A program made the position numbers and the translations under genes. Positions 14,911 to 16,956 of a DNA stretch of 16,956 nt are shown here, in pieces. How positions within the stretch are numbered: position 1 is the stretch's first letter; each line of letters opens with the position of its first letter. Origin of the DNA: Acidobacteriota bacterium (GTDB taxonomy: Bacteria > Acidobacteriota > Blastocatellia > Pyrinomonadales > Pyrinomonadaceae); NCBI GenBank assembly GCA_005790265.1, contig SXVE01000121.1, forward strand, positions 1 to 16,956. Direction: 5' to 3'. The notes below the pieces were generated by a model that was not told where the DNA came from, searched no databases, and saw only the letters and a list, made by a program, of their open reading frames with translations.

Positions 14911-15000
14911 AATTACGAATTACGAATTTCAAATTACGAATTATGAACGCCAAGAAAATTTTCTTTTAATTCGTAATTCGTAATTGACAATTCGTAACTG
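14911..15000. repeat. AT-rich iterated repeat with inverted arms between mreB and mreC
   Basis: The left half (14911-14945) iterates AATTACG and the right half (about 14968-15000) iterates the complement AATTCGT. An 18-nt block at 14911-14928 is exactly complementary to 14968-14985. The 10-nt palindrome GAAAATTTTC (14954-14963) lies in the centre. The element fills nearly the whole 99-nt spacer, starting 7 nt from the mreC ATG and stopping just before the mreB stop. Confidence 0.8.
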
Positions 15001-15002
15001 AT

Positions 15003-16049
<1,047 letters not shown>

Positions 16050-16167
16050 TTTATATTAAATTCCGTGTAAATATATTATTAAATTATCGGTGTTTGAAAA
16101 GTAGAAAACGCTCTCTAAAAACCGCTAGAGCTTTGTAACAAGAGAAGGATTTCGCCCCAACCATTAA

Positions 16168-16197
16168 AATATAAGCATACACTGAAATTATTTTCAT
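16168..16197 (-). promoter_or_regulatory. Candidate promoter of the mre cluster
   Basis: On the minus strand ATGAAA (16192-16197) and TATATT (16168-16173) are separated by 18 nt, with TGC close before the -10. Four and five of six bases match the sigma-70 consensus. The leader would be about 110 nt. AT-rich DNA offers other near matches, so this is tentative. Confidence 0.3.
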
Positions 16198-16289
16198 TTG
16201 CTACCTGTGAATGTATTATTTTGCAAGTCTTTTCACAATTTTGAAGCGATAATCTTTGTTTAAATGCGTTCTTATGTGTTAATGAAAAA

Positions 16290-16349
16290 AATAGCCGTCA
16301 AAAAGTTCGAAATTTAATCGCTTAAATTTCGAACTTTTTGACGGCTATT
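16290..16349 (-). terminator. Perfect 28-bp inverted repeat, likely terminator of the surface-protein gene
   Basis: Arms 16290-16317 and 16322-16349 are exactly complementary over 28 bp, with the 4-nt loop TCGC. Reading the minus strand, the hairpin starts 17 nt after the stop of the surface-protein gene and is followed by TTTTTTCATT, as in an intrinsic terminator. On the plus strand no T-tract follows. The stem is much longer and more perfect than usual, and only about 29% GC. Confidence 0.75.
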
Positions 16350-16365
16350 AAATTATTGCTGATAT

Positions 16366-16956
16366 TTATTGCGAGTCAGCAATAAAATCAACGTCTGTTA
16401 AAGAATCCAACGGCGTTATAATTTGCACTGAATTTTGAAAAGAGAACCGCTTGGACGAAACATTGATGACGTATGTTTGACCGGACGGCAAATTCAAAAA
16501 GCGGTAGTGACCGAATGCCGAAGTCTTGACGTAAAGCGGTTCGGCAAGATCGCCGCCGGAAATTGTGACAACGACGTTGCTGATTCCGCGCCCGTTCGCT
16601 GTTCTCACGCGACCGGCAATATCCGCTCCCGCCGCAGTCGGCGCCGCGGCAATTTCGACCGAGCCTTTATCGCAGCCTGTTCCAATCGGGCGAACAACAC
16701 CGCGCTGGTCAGTTGTGATTGTCGTACCGCAATCGTTGGTTCCGCTGGGAATCGTATTAACCACAGGACTGGTCGAAGACGGCGCCTGCGTTTGTGTCGT
16801 GCCGCCGTTATTTGCCAAAGCAGACAGCTGCGGATCAGTCCCGGTGACGTCATTGGCTAAAGCCAAAAATGTCGGTTCCGGTTTTTTGCTCTGGCTGCCG
16901 CCCTGTTCAGTCAGAAAAGTTCCGCCCGAGACATTCTCAACATGATTGTAATCCTG
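16366..16956 (-). CDS. C-terminal part of a secreted surface protein: choice-of-anchor Q region plus carboxypeptidase-regulatory-like domain
   Basis: The frame is open to the window edge, so the gene starts outside; 196 residues are visible. Residues about 41-103 match the choice-of-anchor Q region, which closes many large beta-helical exported proteins: DPQLSALANNGGTTQT, a SPVVNTI segment (the position of SPAIDAG in relatives), a Cys76 ... Cys95 pair, TDQRGVVRP and CDKGSVEI. Residues about 112-193 form a carboxypeptidase-regulatory-like/CNA-B-type beta sandwich: ADIAGRVRTANGRGISNVVV, then TSAFGHYRFLNLPSGQTYVINV. Such proteins are exported and act at the surface in adhesion or polymer binding. 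Export and the repeat part cannot be checked here. A TTG at 16866 is in frame but is not a start, since homology continues above it. Confidence 0.85.
   Translation of the reverse strand, partial: QDYNHVENVSGGTFLTEQGGSQSKKPEPTFLALANDVTGTDPQLSALANNGGTTQTQAPSSTSPVVNTIPSGTNDCGTTITTDQRGVVRPIGTGCDKGSVEIAAAPTAAGADIAGRVRTANGRGISNVVVTISGGDLAEPLYVKTSAFGHYRFLNLPSGQTYVINVSSKRFSFQNSVQIITPLDSLTDVDFIADSQ

Larger units (their letters stand above)
16050..16365. other. AT-rich non-coding leader of the mre cluster plus terminator hairpin
   Basis: This 316-nt gap holds no credible gene. It is clearly richer in A/T than the flanking coding DNA. It contains the 28-bp inverted repeat (16290-16349) near the upstream gene, and about 240 nt of leader before mreB with a candidate promoter. 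A small imperfect hairpin (CTCTA ... TAGAG, near 16112-16132) may form in the leader. No known riboswitch is recognised. Confidence 0.6.

Overview
The window looks like a chromosomal housekeeping segment of a free-living, rod-shaped, Gram-negative-type bacterium. GC is moderate (about 50%), with many GCG/CGC codons. The order mreB-mreC-mreD-mrdA-rodA with a class A PBP behind it, a choice-of-anchor Q surface protein, and AT-rich iterated intergenic repeats all suggest Acidobacteriota, perhaps class Blastocatellia. That placement is from memory of protein style and gene order and was not tested.

Left part (1-7580). A 5'-truncated endonuclease/exonuclease/phosphatase protein (+) is followed by a GC-rich intergenic repeat. 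Next come acpS (-) and pgeF (+), whose start regions overlap head to head. After pgeF, on the minus strand, lie a stand-alone secreted DsbD-alpha-like protein and the pair rlmN plus a membrane-anchored protein of unknown function. A plus-strand group follows: a membrane-anchored non-specific nuclease, a small polytopic membrane protein and a secreted NTF2/SnoaL-like protein, tightly spaced, then an SRPBCC protein. A strong, nearly symmetric hairpin at 7493-7537 closes this group and faces the end of the next block.

Right part (7587-16049), all minus strand. This is the cell-elongation cluster, in transcription order mreB, mreC, mreD, mrdA (PBP2), rodA and a class A PBP (PBP1A type). MreB filaments, with MreC and MreD, organise the RodA glycosyltransferase and PBP2 transpeptidase pair. 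The bifunctional PBP1A supplies a second wall synthase. Short AT-rich iterated repeats sit in the mreB-mreC and rodA-pbp1A spacers.

Right edge (16050-16956). The mreB leader is AT-rich and non-coding. A perfect 28-bp inverted repeat follows, probably the terminator of a minus-strand surface protein whose C-terminal 196 residues are in the window.

I see no mobile element, CRISPR array, tRNA or rRNA, and no clear new system. The points worth a second look are the repeat/hairpin elements, the departures from consensus in RodA and PBP2, the overlapping acpS/pgeF starts, a possible leaderless rlmN, and the small nuclease operon.
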